Origin: a virus
Virus record (IMG/VR): IMGVR_UViG_3300008120_006169
Location: 1 to 64,000 of that record
Length of the DNA stretch: 64,000 bases
Strand: one strand, 5' to 3'
The notes below the pieces were generated by a model. That model searched no databases, was not told the DNA's origin, and saw only the letters and a program-made list of their open reading frames with translations. Shown piece after piece: positions 1 through 7,361 of the stretch. Position numbers and translations under genes: made by a program. Each line of letters opens with the position of its first letter. Within the stretch, counting starts at the first letter, position 1.

Positions 1-1
1 A

Positions 2-250
2 CTACACTACTCAGTTAGTCGTGAAGACTGCCTTGTTGACCACTCTCGCACAGTAAAGCCTGACTTGAGTGCGCTGTTGGCACAGGGCTACAAAAAGCAA
101 AAACTGCGAGCCCATAGTGACTTTTATTGGAACGAAGCAGTGAATGACTGGGCCTTGACATTTGCTGATCAATTCAACATTCAGTGCGAGGCCAAAGGCA
201 AGAACTTGGCCCGAGATCAATTGTACCAGCAATGGCTGGCCACTCGATGA
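2..250 (+). CDS. C-terminal part of an unidentified protein (cut by window edge)
   Basis: An open frame enters from the left edge and ends at a TGA at 248-250; about 82 residues are visible. It is rich in charged and aromatic residues and has no signal peptide or membrane segment in the visible part. I do not recognise a family. The next gene starts at 247 with an ATGA overlap, so the two are probably translated together. Confidence 0.6.
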   Translation, partial: LHYSVSREDCLVDHSRTVKPDLSALLAQGYKKQKLRAHSDFYWNEAVNDWALTFADQFNIQCEAKGKNLARDQLYQQWLATR

Positions 251-537
251 ACAACATTTTAACTGGCATCTTTGAATGGATCAAAAGTGATTACAAGACC
301 CACCCTTTTAGGTTTGTCATGGAAGTATTGGCTTGGGCTATCAGCATTGGTTGCAGTGTTGCAATGGCAGCCACTGTACCAACTCCACCCTTACTGGCTC
401 TTTACCCTGTGTGGATCACTGGTTGTGCTATCTATGCCTGGGCTGCTTGGACTCGCAGAAGTTTTGGGATGTTGGCTAACTATGTGTTGCTCACGACTAT
501 TGACACCATTGCGTTGATCCGAATGTTGACATTGTAA
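247..537 (+). CDS. Small integral membrane protein
   Basis: 96 residues starting with the ATG of an ATGA overlap with the upstream gene. After a short charged N-terminus there are about three hydrophobic segments (near residues 22-42, 46-66 and 74-92) with few loops, so it probably sits in the inner membrane. Function unknown. Its end reaches into the Pho-box-like sequence in front of pstS. Confidence 0.7.
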   Translation: MNNILTGIFEWIKSDYKTHPFRFVMEVLAWAISIGCSVAMAATVPTPPLLALYPVWITGCAIYAWAAWTRRSFGMLANYVLLTTIDTIALIRMLTL

Positions 538-549
538 CAAAATTGTAAT
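532..549 (+). promoter_or_regulatory. Pho-box-like operator upstream of pstS
   Basis: Two 7-base direct repeats, TTGTAAC and TTGTAAT, are separated by AAAA. This is the 7+4+7 layout of a PhoB binding site (family consensus CTGTCAT-N4-CTGTCAT), with substitutions. It ends 11 bases before TAAATA (561-566), the distance expected between a Pho box and a -10 element. The overlap with the end of the upstream reading frame is 6 bases. Confidence 0.5.
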
Positions 550-558
550 GTGATTCGG

Positions 559-566
559 CCTAAATA
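559..566 (+). promoter_or_regulatory. Late-type promoter CCTAAATA of pstS
   Basis: NNTAAATA element 24 bases before the pstS start codon. The same element at similar distance precedes tail-fibre and curli genes in this window and resembles the T4 late consensus TATAAATA. It could also serve as the -10 of a PhoB-activated promoter. Confidence 0.4.
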
Positions 567-590
567 GTTGTGAACTACAAAGGAGAAATC

Positions 591-1595
591 ATGTTCAAAC
601 ACTTACTGACACTACTGACCGCTTTCACGGTTACAGCACAAGCAGCCGACATCACAGGGGCAGGTGCAACTTTCCCTTATCCTATCTACGCTAAATGGGC
701 TGAAGCCTACAAGAAAGAAACTGGCGTGGGACTTAATTATCAATCAATTGGTTCATCAGGCGGCATTCGCCAGATCAACAACAAAACAGTGGCCTTTGGT
801 GCAACTGATGCACCAGTAAAAGGTGAAGATTTGGATCGACTAGGACAAGTGCAATTTCCTGCTGTTATTGGTGGCACAGTGCCGGTGATCAACTTGGAAG
901 GATTCCGCCCCGGTGAATTGCAAATCACAGGTGCAGTGATGGCAGAAGTGTTTATGGGCAACATTGTGAAGTGGAACGACCCAAAATTAGCGGCGTTGAA
1001 TCCCGGCAAAAAGTTACCTGATGCCAACATCACTGTAGTGCATCGTGCAGATGGATCAGGCACAACATTTAACTGGACAGACTATCTCACAACTGTCAGT
1101 CCTGAATGGGCCAGCCGAGTGGGCCGTGGTGCCGCAGTAAAATGGCCGGCTGCATCATCAGTGGGCGGCAAAGGCAACGAAGGTGTTGCAGCCAATGTGA
1201 ATCGTGTGAAAGGTGCCATTGGATATGTTGAGTATGCTTATGTTAAAAAGAACAACATGACATTCATGCAGTTGCAAAACAAGTCAGGCAAATTTGTCAG
1301 TCCAGATGACTTGACTTTTGCTGCCGCGGCTGCAGGCGCTGACTGGTTCTCAGTGCCAGGTATGGGCATTAGTATTGTGGACCAAAAGGGCGACACAGTG
1401 TGGCCTGTGACCACTGCTAGTTTTATTATCATGTACAAGGACCCAGCTGATAAAAAAGCATCGGCTGAAGTACTAAAGTTCTTTAACTGGTCATTCAAGA
1501 ATGGCAAGAAGATGGCTGAAGAACTGGACTATGTGAGTTTGCCTGATGTGTTGACCAAGCAAATTCGCGAGCGTGTGTGGAGTCAGATTAAGTAA
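591..1595 (+). CDS. pstS: Phosphate ABC transporter substrate-binding protein PstS
   Basis: 334 residues, the usual length of PstS. The ATG at 591 follows AAGGAG by 6 bases; an upstream in-frame GTG at 570 is less likely. A signal peptide of about 18 residues ends in AQA. The mature part opens with ITGAGATFPYP, the PstS hallmark, followed by the phosphate-loop motifs SIGSSGG, GATDAP and RADGSGTT. It binds phosphate in the periplasm and delivers it to the host PstCAB permease; no permease genes are present here, so it must use the host's. Phage pstS genes are known as phosphate-stress genes of marine myoviruses. A Pho-box-like site upstream suggests control by host PhoB, and a strong terminator follows. 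Confidence 0.95.
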   Translation: MFKHLLTLLTAFTVTAQAADITGAGATFPYPIYAKWAEAYKKETGVGLNYQSIGSSGGIRQINNKTVAFGATDAPVKGEDLDRLGQVQFPAVIGGTVPVINLEGFRPGELQITGAVMAEVFMGNIVKWNDPKLAALNPGKKLPDANITVVHRADGSGTTFNWTDYLTTVSPEWASRVGRGAAVKWPAASSVGGKGNEGVAANVNRVKGAIGYVEYAYVKKNNMTFMQLQNKSGKFVSPDDLTFAAAAAGADWFSVPGMGISIVDQKGDTVWPVTTASFIIMYKDPADKKASAEVLKFFNWSFKNGKKMAEELDYVSLPDVLTKQIRERVWSQIK

Positions 1596-1641
1596 ACAAA
1601 CCGACCTCAACGATTGAGAGGTGCTGGAACTCGTAACCAGC

Positions 1642-1670
1642 ATAATAGGACTACACAGTCCTATTATTTT
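1642..1670 (+). terminator. Intrinsic terminator after pstS
   Basis: An 11-bp perfect stem (1642-1652 with 1657-1667) encloses the loop ACAC and runs into TTT. Two weaker hairpins lie between the stop codon and this stem (around 1601-1620 and 1621-1642). Confidence 0.85.
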
Positions 1671-1685
1671 GGCTGTAAATAAGGC

Positions 1686-1916
1686 ATGTGGCCCACAATG
1701 TTTATGCTTGTGTTTGCGCCCATGCAATCATGGGCCGTAAACCTAAATGATTGCACCAAGATCAAAGATCCTGAGCAAAATGCCATGTGCATGGCTCAAG
1801 CAACAGTAAGTATTCATCACTGTGATAAAATCAAAAATCTGTCACTGAAAGAAGATTGTATGCATTGGGTGCGCAAAGAACAGCGCAGACTGGTCTGGAA
1901 CTATAACAAAAAATAA
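1686..1916 (+). CDS. Small exported cysteine-containing protein
   Basis: 76 residues. The first 17 form a signal peptide ending in SWA. The mature part is about 59 residues, charged, with four cysteines spaced as two possible disulfide pairs, so it probably folds in the periplasm. Starts at 1698 or 1704 are also possible because no clear ribosome site precedes 1686, and a TGTAAATA element at 1674-1681 would give a very short leader. Family not recognised. Confidence 0.65.
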   Translation: MWPTMFMLVFAPMQSWAVNLNDCTKIKDPEQNAMCMAQATVSIHHCDKIKNLSLKEDCMHWVRKEQRRLVWNYNKK

Positions 1917-1971
1917 ACAATTAACTTTATCATGTTTGAGCTCAATTAAATACTTCAAAAGGACACAGCCT

Positions 1972-2106
1972 ATGAGTTGGTTCAAGCACAAACCGCCCCG
2001 ATATCCTTCGACCCCCCGCCCCACTACTCCGCACAGATCAAGCCCGGCTTCAGAAAAAGCTAAACAAAAAGCCAAAGAATCTGCTCCAAACCCCCCCAAT
2101 AAATAA
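1972..2106 (+). CDS. Small proline-rich protein (44 aa)
   Basis: An ATG at 1972 preceded by AAAAGGA gives 44 residues beginning MSWFKHKPP. The middle is rich in Pro, Ser and Thr and the end is lysine-rich (SPASEKAKQKAKE). No membrane segment. The stop lies 3 bases before the cyclase start, so the two are likely co-translated. Short proteins of this style occur in T4-like aquatic phages; function unknown. Confidence 0.6.
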   Translation: MSWFKHKPPRYPSTPRPTTPHRSSPASEKAKQKAKESAPNPPNK

Positions 2107-2109
2107 TTG

Positions 2110-4158
2110 ATGTTGAAAAAAATTCTACTAAGTCCATGGACTGCTCTAATTACATTGGCACTTATTTTAAGTATAAGAATTGCTGATCCTAGCTTTGTAG
2201 AAAGTATAAGACTACGTTACTTTGACATGCTGATCACTGATCGTGCTGTTACAACAAGTGAGCAAATTCATGTGGTCAACATTGACGACCGTGCTATTGC
2301 TCAACGTGGGCAGTTTCCTTTTCCCAGAAATCAGTATGCTGACATTATTCGTCAGTTAGAAGATCGCAATGCAGGTGTGATTGTGTTTAACATATTCATG
2401 CCCGATGTGGATCGTTTTGGGCAAGACTCTGCACTGTCTCGGCAACTCAAAGAGAGTTTAGTAGTGTTGCCACACATGGCCACCAACGAAAACACTGTGT
2501 CCAAGTACGCACCTTACAGACCTGGTGTGTCTGTAATAGGCACTGGTTTGCCGGGCATAGCGTATCAAAGTATTCAACCCAACGTGAGGTCATTAAATGA
2601 AACAGCAAGCGGCATTGGCATTGTTAACACTTTGCCTGAAATCGACGGCGTTGTACGCCGAGTCCCCCAAGTCGTCACAGTTGGAGAACAAGTCTATCCC
2701 TCCATCAGTCTTGAAACGCTTAGAGTCCTTGCCGGAGATCCCAGCTTCCAGGTCCGAGTCAATGACGGAAGCGTTGAAGCAGTTAGAATTCCACAGTTTG
2801 GAAAAATTCCAACAGACAGTTACGGTAGAGTTTGGGTGGATTGGTCATCCCAACCGCAAGAATACTCCCTGGCTGATTTGCCAGAGGACTTCCAAGGTGG
2901 AATTGTCATTGTCGGACTCACAGCTCGCGGGCTCAACAACCCCGTCGCAACTGCAAGAGGAGAAGTCTATCCGCACTACTTGCAAGCCAGTGTACTAGAA
3001 ACTGTGGCAGCAGGCACCAATATTGTGCGTCCAGACTACGCTGATGGAGTTGAAATACTTGTTATCTTGGCAGCAGGCGTGTTATTATTAATTCTTACAA
3101 GGTGGGTGTATGTTGGTCTTATCTCGTTGGTTGGAATATGCGCTGTACTTGCGTATGGCAGTTACTTTAGTTTTGTCAATTACCTTTGGTTATTTGACGT
3201 TACCCTCCCAGTCGCGGGCATTGTCCTTGTCGGGCTACACGCCTACGGAGTCAAGTTTGTCTCAGAGTTCCTCCAAAAACAAGCAATCAAAAAACAATTT
3301 GCAGGCTACTGTTCCAAGGAAGTTGTAGAGCTACTGCAAAAAGATCCAGACTTGATCAAGCGTGGCGTGCGTAAAGACGTAAGTGTCATGTTCAGTGACT
3401 TACGTGGTTTTACACCAATTGGGGAACACTACGGCGATGATGTTGCTGGACTTGGCCGGTACATGAACGGCTACATGGACAGCATCAGCCGCCCTATACT
3501 AGACAACAAAGGCATGGTCATAAAGTATGTGGGTGATGCGAGTATGCACATACACGGTGCTCCAATTGAAGATCCTAACCATGCTAGAACTATTGTTCAA
3601 GTAGGATTAGAAATGTTGGATGCTGTAGATGCTTACACTAAAGAGATGGAAGCTCAGGGCTTACCACCAGCTGCAATGGGTTGGGGCTGTAACACAGGCG
3701 TCGGCTTTATTGGTGAGATGGGTTCAACAGAACGACACAGTTATGACATCTTGGGTGACATGGTGTCAACAGCCGCACGACTAGAAGCACGTTGTAAGGC
3801 TTATGGTGTGTTGGCCATTGTTGGTGCTGAGACATACAACAGAACTCGAGATGACTTCTTCTACTTGCTATTAGATAACTTACAACCCAAAGGCAAAACA
3901 GTAGCAGACTTGATCTACACCGTGCTACGCACTCGTGGTGAGGATTATACTAAAGAACGTGCTACGCACAACAAAATGCATGCCTTATACAAAGAAAAAC
4001 AGTTTGATGCGGCTGTTATCTTGTGTGAAGAATTGCACGGCAAGTTTGGTGGGCAAATGGACAAGTACTATAAAATGTGGATTGAACGTTGTGCGTTCAT
4101 GAAGCAACAGGACCTAGGCGACAACTGGAACGGTGAGTTTGTTGCCCATGAAAAGTAA
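2110..4158 (+). CDS. CHASE2-domain adenylate cyclase (class III), membrane bound
   Basis: 682 residues. An N-terminal membrane helix (about 8-24) is followed by a roughly 250-residue periplasmic CHASE2 sensor domain (for example HVVNIDDRAI and GVIVFNIFMPD), three membrane helices (about 315-380) and a class III nucleotide cyclase domain (about 420-600). Visible catalytic residues are the metal Asp in FSDLRGF (about D430), KYVGDA (K472, D476) and the adenine-selecting Asp in YDILGD. The transition-state Asn of the usual GDxVN is Ser (GDMVS), while the Arg of AARLE is kept; activity may be reduced. It would make cAMP in the cytoplasm in response to a periplasmic signal. CHASE2 cyclases often sit next to FecR-domain proteins, and one lies nearby on the other strand. 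Confidence 0.9.
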   Translation: MLKKILLSPWTALITLALILSIRIADPSFVESIRLRYFDMLITDRAVTTSEQIHVVNIDDRAIAQRGQFPFPRNQYADIIRQLEDRNAGVIVFNIFMPDVDRFGQDSALSRQLKESLVVLPHMATNENTVSKYAPYRPGVSVIGTGLPGIAYQSIQPNVRSLNETASGIGIVNTLPEIDGVVRRVPQVVTVGEQVYPSISLETLRVLAGDPSFQVRVNDGSVEAVRIPQFGKIPTDSYGRVWVDWSSQPQEYSLADLPEDFQGGIVIVGLTARGLNNPVATARGEVYPHYLQASVLETVAAGTNIVRPDYADGVEILVILAAGVLLLILTRWVYVGLISLVGICAVLAYGSYFSFVNYLWLFDVTLPVAGIVLVGLHAYGVKFVSEFLQKQAIKKQFAGYCSKEVVELLQKDPDLIKRGVRKDVSVMFSDLRGFTPIGEHYGDDVAGLGRYMNGYMDSISRPILDNKGMVIKYVGDASMHIHGAPIEDPNHARTIVQVGLEMLDAVDAYTKEMEAQGLPPAAMGWGCNTGVGFIGEMGSTERHSYDILGDMVSTAARLEARCKAYGVLAIVGAETYNRTRDDFFYLLLDNLQPKGKTVADLIYTVLRTRGEDYTKERATHNKMHALYKEKQFDAAVILCEELHGKFGGQMDKYYKMWIERCAFMKQQDLGDNWNGEFVAHEK

Positions 4159-4159
4159 T

Positions 4160-4864
4160 TTAAGTTCTTAATTTGGCAAGATACAGTGCTCTAAACACTG
4201 TGAGCCACATCCATCCTGCATCAAACTCAAACCAACGACGACTCAGTCGAGCGTTAGCAGGATCCAGATGATGGTTATTATGCAGGCATTCCCCACCAAC
4301 AATAATATCCCAAGGAACAATGTTTCTGCTGTGATCTTTAGTTTCACCATTTCTATATCCCCACCAGTGACCTAGACCGTTGATTACCCCTGCAGCCCAG
4401 AATGGAATCCAGATCATTTGTATGCCCCAGATTAAGATGCCCCACCAACCAAATATCAAGGTGTTGAGCACAAAGAGAATGCCAATGCCAAGTCTACTGT
4501 GAGGAGTGTATAAGTGAAGCTCCACCCAATCAGCAGGAGTACCAACACCGTATGCGTCAACCATGATTTTATCTTTTGATGCTTCATGATATAATCCTGC
4601 TCCTTTAAAGAAAACTCTCTTGATGCCATACACATGTGGGCTGTGTGGATCACCTGGTTGATCACTGTGCCTATGATGCTTGCGATGTATAGCCACCCAT
4701 TGCTTGGTAACCATGCCTGTTGTGAGCCATAACCAGGCTCGCATAAAGTGTTCGAGTATGGGATGAAATTCTATACTTCGATGAGCTTGTCCACGATGCA
4801 AATACAAAGTGACGCAAACTATGGTAATGTGTGTCATTACCAGGGTTGCTATTAGTTCTGTCAT
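4160..4864 (-). CDS. Membrane fatty-acid desaturase (acyl-CoA/acyl-lipid delta-9 type)
   Basis: 234 residues with the three histidine boxes of the membrane di-iron desaturase family: HRGQAH (23-28), HRKHH (60-64) and HNNHH (195-199). Hydrophobic segments lie around 3-20, 38-52 and 125-165. The enzyme would introduce a double bond into acyl chains in the inner membrane using O2 and an electron donor that is not encoded here. It is the last gene of the minus-strand block, 8 bases after the upstream gene, and converges on the cyclase with a 1-base gap. A second, more distant desaturase is encoded at 35327. Confidence 0.9.
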   Translation of the reverse strand: MTELIATLVMTHITIVCVTLYLHRGQAHRSIEFHPILEHFMRAWLWLTTGMVTKQWVAIHRKHHRHSDQPGDPHSPHVYGIKRVFFKGAGLYHEASKDKIMVDAYGVGTPADWVELHLYTPHSRLGIGILFVLNTLIFGWWGILIWGIQMIWIPFWAAGVINGLGHWWGYRNGETKDHSRNIVPWDIIVGGECLHNNHHLDPANARLSRRWFEFDAGWMWLTVFRALYLAKLRT

Positions 4865-4872
4865 TAAAGTAC

Positions 4873-5214
4873 TTAACTTCCGCCTGGCTTGGTAGTAGTT
4901 TTATCTTGCACTACACTCTTGAACGTTTTTTCAGCTTCATGATCTACTTTGTGTGCTTCCATCACACGATCACTTTCAATCATCTTGCCACGTAGGTGCA
5001 ACACTGTGTTGACCTTTTGATTCAAACGAATAAGATCATTGTCCAACATTCTAACGCGGTCAATGAGAGCAATCAACACAGTGTTGGCATCATTGATAAC
5101 AGGTTTGACTTCTTTTGTGGCCCATTCCCAAACATACTTGATGATGTAGCCCATGCCCACAGCCATCACAATAGGAAAGCCATATTTGTTTACTAGTTCA
5201 ACTACTTCGCTCAT
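4873..5214 (-). CDS. Membrane-anchored coiled-coil protein, paralogue of the one at 5396
   Basis: 113 residues: one N-terminal membrane helix (about 8-30), then a long helical, heptad-like region rich in V/L with D/N (about 45-85), and a charged tail ending in PGGS. Its layout and the GFPIVMAVGMGY stretch match GFPIAVALAGGY in the protein at 5396-5677, so they are paralogues. The start overlaps the upstream stop (ATGA). Holin-like size and topology, but function unproven. Confidence 0.75.
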   Translation of the reverse strand: MSEVVELVNKYGFPIVMAVGMGYIIKYVWEWATKEVKPVINDANTVLIALIDRVRMLDNDLIRLNQKVNTVLHLRGKMIESDRVMEAHKVDHEAEKTFKSVVQDKTTTKPGGS

Positions 5215-5396
5215 TTGACAGATCCTTCCAATACAAATTGGACCATGGGATCCACCTGGTGTAATCTTATTTTTCCATTGACTTCAATCATCTGCCAGAA
5301 CTGTCCAGGCTTCCAGCCCAGTCTTTCAGTGTCTAATTCTTTGTCTGGCACAATATATCCAGGGCCCAGGTCCCAGTTGTAATCAAGATGTAACAT
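5211..5396 (-). CDS. Small conserved phage-type protein (61 aa)
   Basis: 61 residues from the ATG of a TGATG overlap with the upstream gene. Contains KPGQFWQMIEVNGKIRL, which looks like a small beta-rich fold. It lies between the two membrane coiled-coil paralogues and overlaps both, so the three are a translationally coupled set. Function unknown. Confidence 0.7.
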   Translation of the reverse strand: MLHLDYNWDLGPGYIVPDKELDTERLGWKPGQFWQMIEVNGKIRLHQVDPMVQFVLEGSVK

Positions 5397-5677
5397 CAAT
5401 CTCTCCTTGCATCATTCTTACCATCTGCTCGTGCAATACGATCCACATCGGGTTTGAGGCCCAGCGCATTTGACACAATGGTATCAATGCGAACCACATC
5501 ATGATTCATGGTCTTTACGCGATTGTCGAGTGCTGTGATGATGCCAGCCATGCCTTTGATTGCACTTAGTACACCGGCTAACAACAGTTTGATTGTGAGA
5601 TAAACAAAGTATCCACCTGCTAATGCCACTGCTATTGGAAATCCTAGATCACCAATTAACTTGAAGATGTCCCCCAT
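5396..5677 (-). CDS. Membrane-anchored coiled-coil protein (first of a paralogous pair)
   Basis: 93 residues: a membrane segment (about 10-45, GFPIAVALAGGY then a second hydrophobic stretch) followed by a helical region with the repeated form LDNRVKTMNHDV and an RD-rich tail. Proteins of this type are common in T4-like phages of aquatic bacteria. A late-type promoter lies 24 bases upstream inside the 3' end of the FecR gene, so it can be expressed apart from the curli operon. Confidence 0.75.
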   Translation of the reverse strand: MGDIFKLIGDLGFPIAVALAGGYFVYLTIKLLLAGVLSAIKGMAGIITALDNRVKTMNHDVVRIDTIVSNALGLKPDVDRIARADGKNDARRD

Positions 5678-5701
5678 GTTGGCTCCTTATTTTTATAGTA
5701 G

Positions 5702-5709
5702 TATTTATT
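5702..5709 (-). promoter_or_regulatory. Late-type promoter AATAAATA
   Basis: On the minus strand the sequence AATAAATA stands 24 bases before the ATG at 5677. It overlaps the end of the FecR-domain gene. It matches the NNTAAATA late-type element found in front of several other genes here. Confidence 0.45.
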
Positions 5710-6781
5710 GACTTTGGACAATGGTAATTGTGGTGGTTCCACCTGTGTTGATTTTTTGATATACAGGAATGCCGTCCTGTTGGAGATCCAGTATTGCCCC
5801 TTGCTCTTTGGGAACAGTTAGTTCAAAAATATGAGTGCTGTATCTGGTTAAACCCAGCTGTTCTTGATCATCTACCCGCCATTTTAATCCTGAGCCAGCG
5901 TCATAGCCTGGCAGCATGCTCAGTGTAGTTGACATGGCTTCTTGCGTGGCCGACAAGGCTGCATTTACGGCATCCAACACATTGGGCAACAGCTCATCTT
6001 CTAGTTCATTGCGATCCAGTCGGTTGAATGCATCCAACCGATTGTCTAAATCTGCAGGTTTTAAAAAGTCTCGATCAAGAAAGTTAACGTCTAACGCTGT
6101 TCGAACATCTTTTTTGTTGTCTCTATGTTCTTCGCTAATTTCTCGGGGCCGGCTGATGATCAGCATGTTGTTGATGTTGGCCTGATCAATGGTCAACACA
6201 ACTGGTCTGGTTGGCGGTGTATCTACTGTGGAAACTAAAGTAGCTTGATAGGCCTGTGTCATTAGTATGCTACCAGATTGATTGGATACTTCAATAGCAC
6301 CTGTTACACATGTTTTGTCATCACAACTGGGCAACAGCATTATTAGACTGCGCCCAAGCTCGTCCACGGTCATTGAAAAGTCTGTGCCACGCACAGCAAT
6401 AGAAGCTGTGGGTGTGCTGACTGCAACCTGTTGTGGAGAGTTCTTGGCAATCTGTCCTGATGCATATCTAGCCGTGCCCAGAGCCACTTTCATGGCCAAC
6501 TTGCCTGTGCCTGACTTTGGGTCATACACAAAGTCATCAATTATCAGCTTTGACTGTTCAGTAATTTTGACTTTGGTAGCATCATCAAATGTAAGTTCAG
6601 CTCGGGATCGGGCTGTGACAATGGTGTCATTCATTTCCACTGCGGTATTTACAGCACTGGATATGCTTTTTCGAGCCCGTACTATTTCAGTAGGGCCAGT
6701 TTGTTCAGTGACCTTGCCTACTCCAGCCCAAGTATTAGTCAGACTGAATAATACTGATATTAATGTTATTGCCCGAAGCAT
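5705..6781 (-). CDS. FecR-domain periplasmic protein
   Basis: 358 residues from the ATG at 6781. A signal peptide of about 18 residues ends in TWA. Residues about 20-190 form a FecR domain: VGKVTEQTGPTEIVR, the DTIVTARSRAELTFDD core, and the TPTASIAVRGTDF signature. The rest (about 210-358) is a helical and beta region without a known motif. Proteins of this group sense or transmit signals across the periplasm and are often beside CHASE2 cyclases. Its start lies 47 bases inside the curlin-like gene, so it is coupled to curli gene translation. I infer it links curlin export or envelope state to signalling. Confidence 0.85.
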   Translation of the reverse strand: MLRAITLISVLFSLTNTWAGVGKVTEQTGPTEIVRARKSISSAVNTAVEMNDTIVTARSRAELTFDDATKVKITEQSKLIIDDFVYDPKSGTGKLAMKVALGTARYASGQIAKNSPQQVAVSTPTASIAVRGTDFSMTVDELGRSLIMLLPSCDDKTCVTGAIEVSNQSGSILMTQAYQATLVSTVDTPPTRPVVLTIDQANINNMLIISRPREISEEHRDNKKDVRTALDVNFLDRDFLKPADLDNRLDAFNRLDRNELEDELLPNVLDAVNAALSATQEAMSTTLSMLPGYDAGSGLKWRVDDQEQLGLTRYSTHIFELTVPKEQGAILDLQQDGIPVYQKINTGGTTTITIVQSQ

Positions 6782-7361
6782 TGACGGTTGCACTTTGAGT
6801 ATTCATACCACTCTGTGATACAGTGATTGCATTTGGGGTAGCACCTGAGCCTGACCCAGTAACATTGATTGTGGCTGAGTTGGCGCCTGATCCTGAACTG
6901 CTATGAGTCACATGGTTGTAGTCACCTAGCACTGTGATGTTACTGGTATGCGCTCCACCATTGGTACCTAGGATACTTTGCACATCATTGTTGTCACCTG
7001 TTATGGTATGCGTGATTGCAGATCCGCTACAGCTGGCGCTGATGCTGGTTCCGCATGTGATGGTCTGTTGGTTGCTGTCGCCTGTGATTGTTAACGTCAC
7101 ATTAGTGCCAGCGCCGTTGACCAACATGGCCAGTTGATTGCTACTGCCAGATTGTTCAACGTAAACTACGTTTTGGCCGCCACCAATAAAGGCCGGTGCT
7201 AGGGCAGAGCCAATGGTATTGTTGCTGCCTGCTTGTTTTAAAGTCACTGTGGCATTATCACCAACTTGCTCTATGTAAATTTCATTTGAAGCTTGAACAT
7301 GCGATAAAGCCATCATGCTCAATGCAAATATTGTCCCTTTGAGAGATCTTGTTATTTTCAT
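6735..7361 (-). CDS. Curlin-repeat (CsgA/CsgB-like) exported amyloid candidate
   Basis: 208 residues with a signal peptide ending VQA (about residue 24). The mature chain repeats the curlin pattern of beta strand, Gln, Gly and Asn at fixed spacing: IYIEQVGDNATVTLKQAGSNN, then VYVEQSGSSNQLAMLVNG and the C-terminal ITVSQSGMNTQ. The middle has degenerate Gly/Asn/Thr/Ser repeats (LTITGDSNQQ, HTITGDNNDV, ITVLGDYNH). Curlin repeats stack into an amyloid beta helix on the cell surface after passing CsgG. Two cysteines in the middle are unusual for curlins. It overlaps csgG by ATGA and the FecR gene by 47 bases. Confidence 0.85.
   Translation of the reverse strand: MKITRSLKGTIFALSMMALSHVQASNEIYIEQVGDNATVTLKQAGSNNTIGSALAPAFIGGGQNVVYVEQSGSSNQLAMLVNGAGTNVTLTITGDSNQQTITCGTSISASCSGSAITHTITGDNNDVQSILGTNGGAHTSNITVLGDYNHVTHSSSGSGANSATINVTGSGSGATPNAITVSQSGMNTQSATVNASGNNINISIIQSD

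Noticed and set aside
1600-1668. tRNA-like stem-loops after pstS
   Set aside because: One hairpin has a CTCGTAA loop like a Thr anticodon loop, but it is 9 bases long and there is no T loop, acceptor stem or CCA. I read it as 3' hairpins and a terminator.
2098-2105. AATAAATA before the cyclase gene as a late promoter
   Set aside because: Only 4 bases separate it from the ATG and it is also formed by coding AAT AAA TAA; left out of the promoter list. The same holds for 19923, 39554 and 61347.
2597-2998. Plus-strand frame inside the cyclase gene
   Set aside because: It lies wholly within the CHASE2 coding frame, which has clear domain homology.
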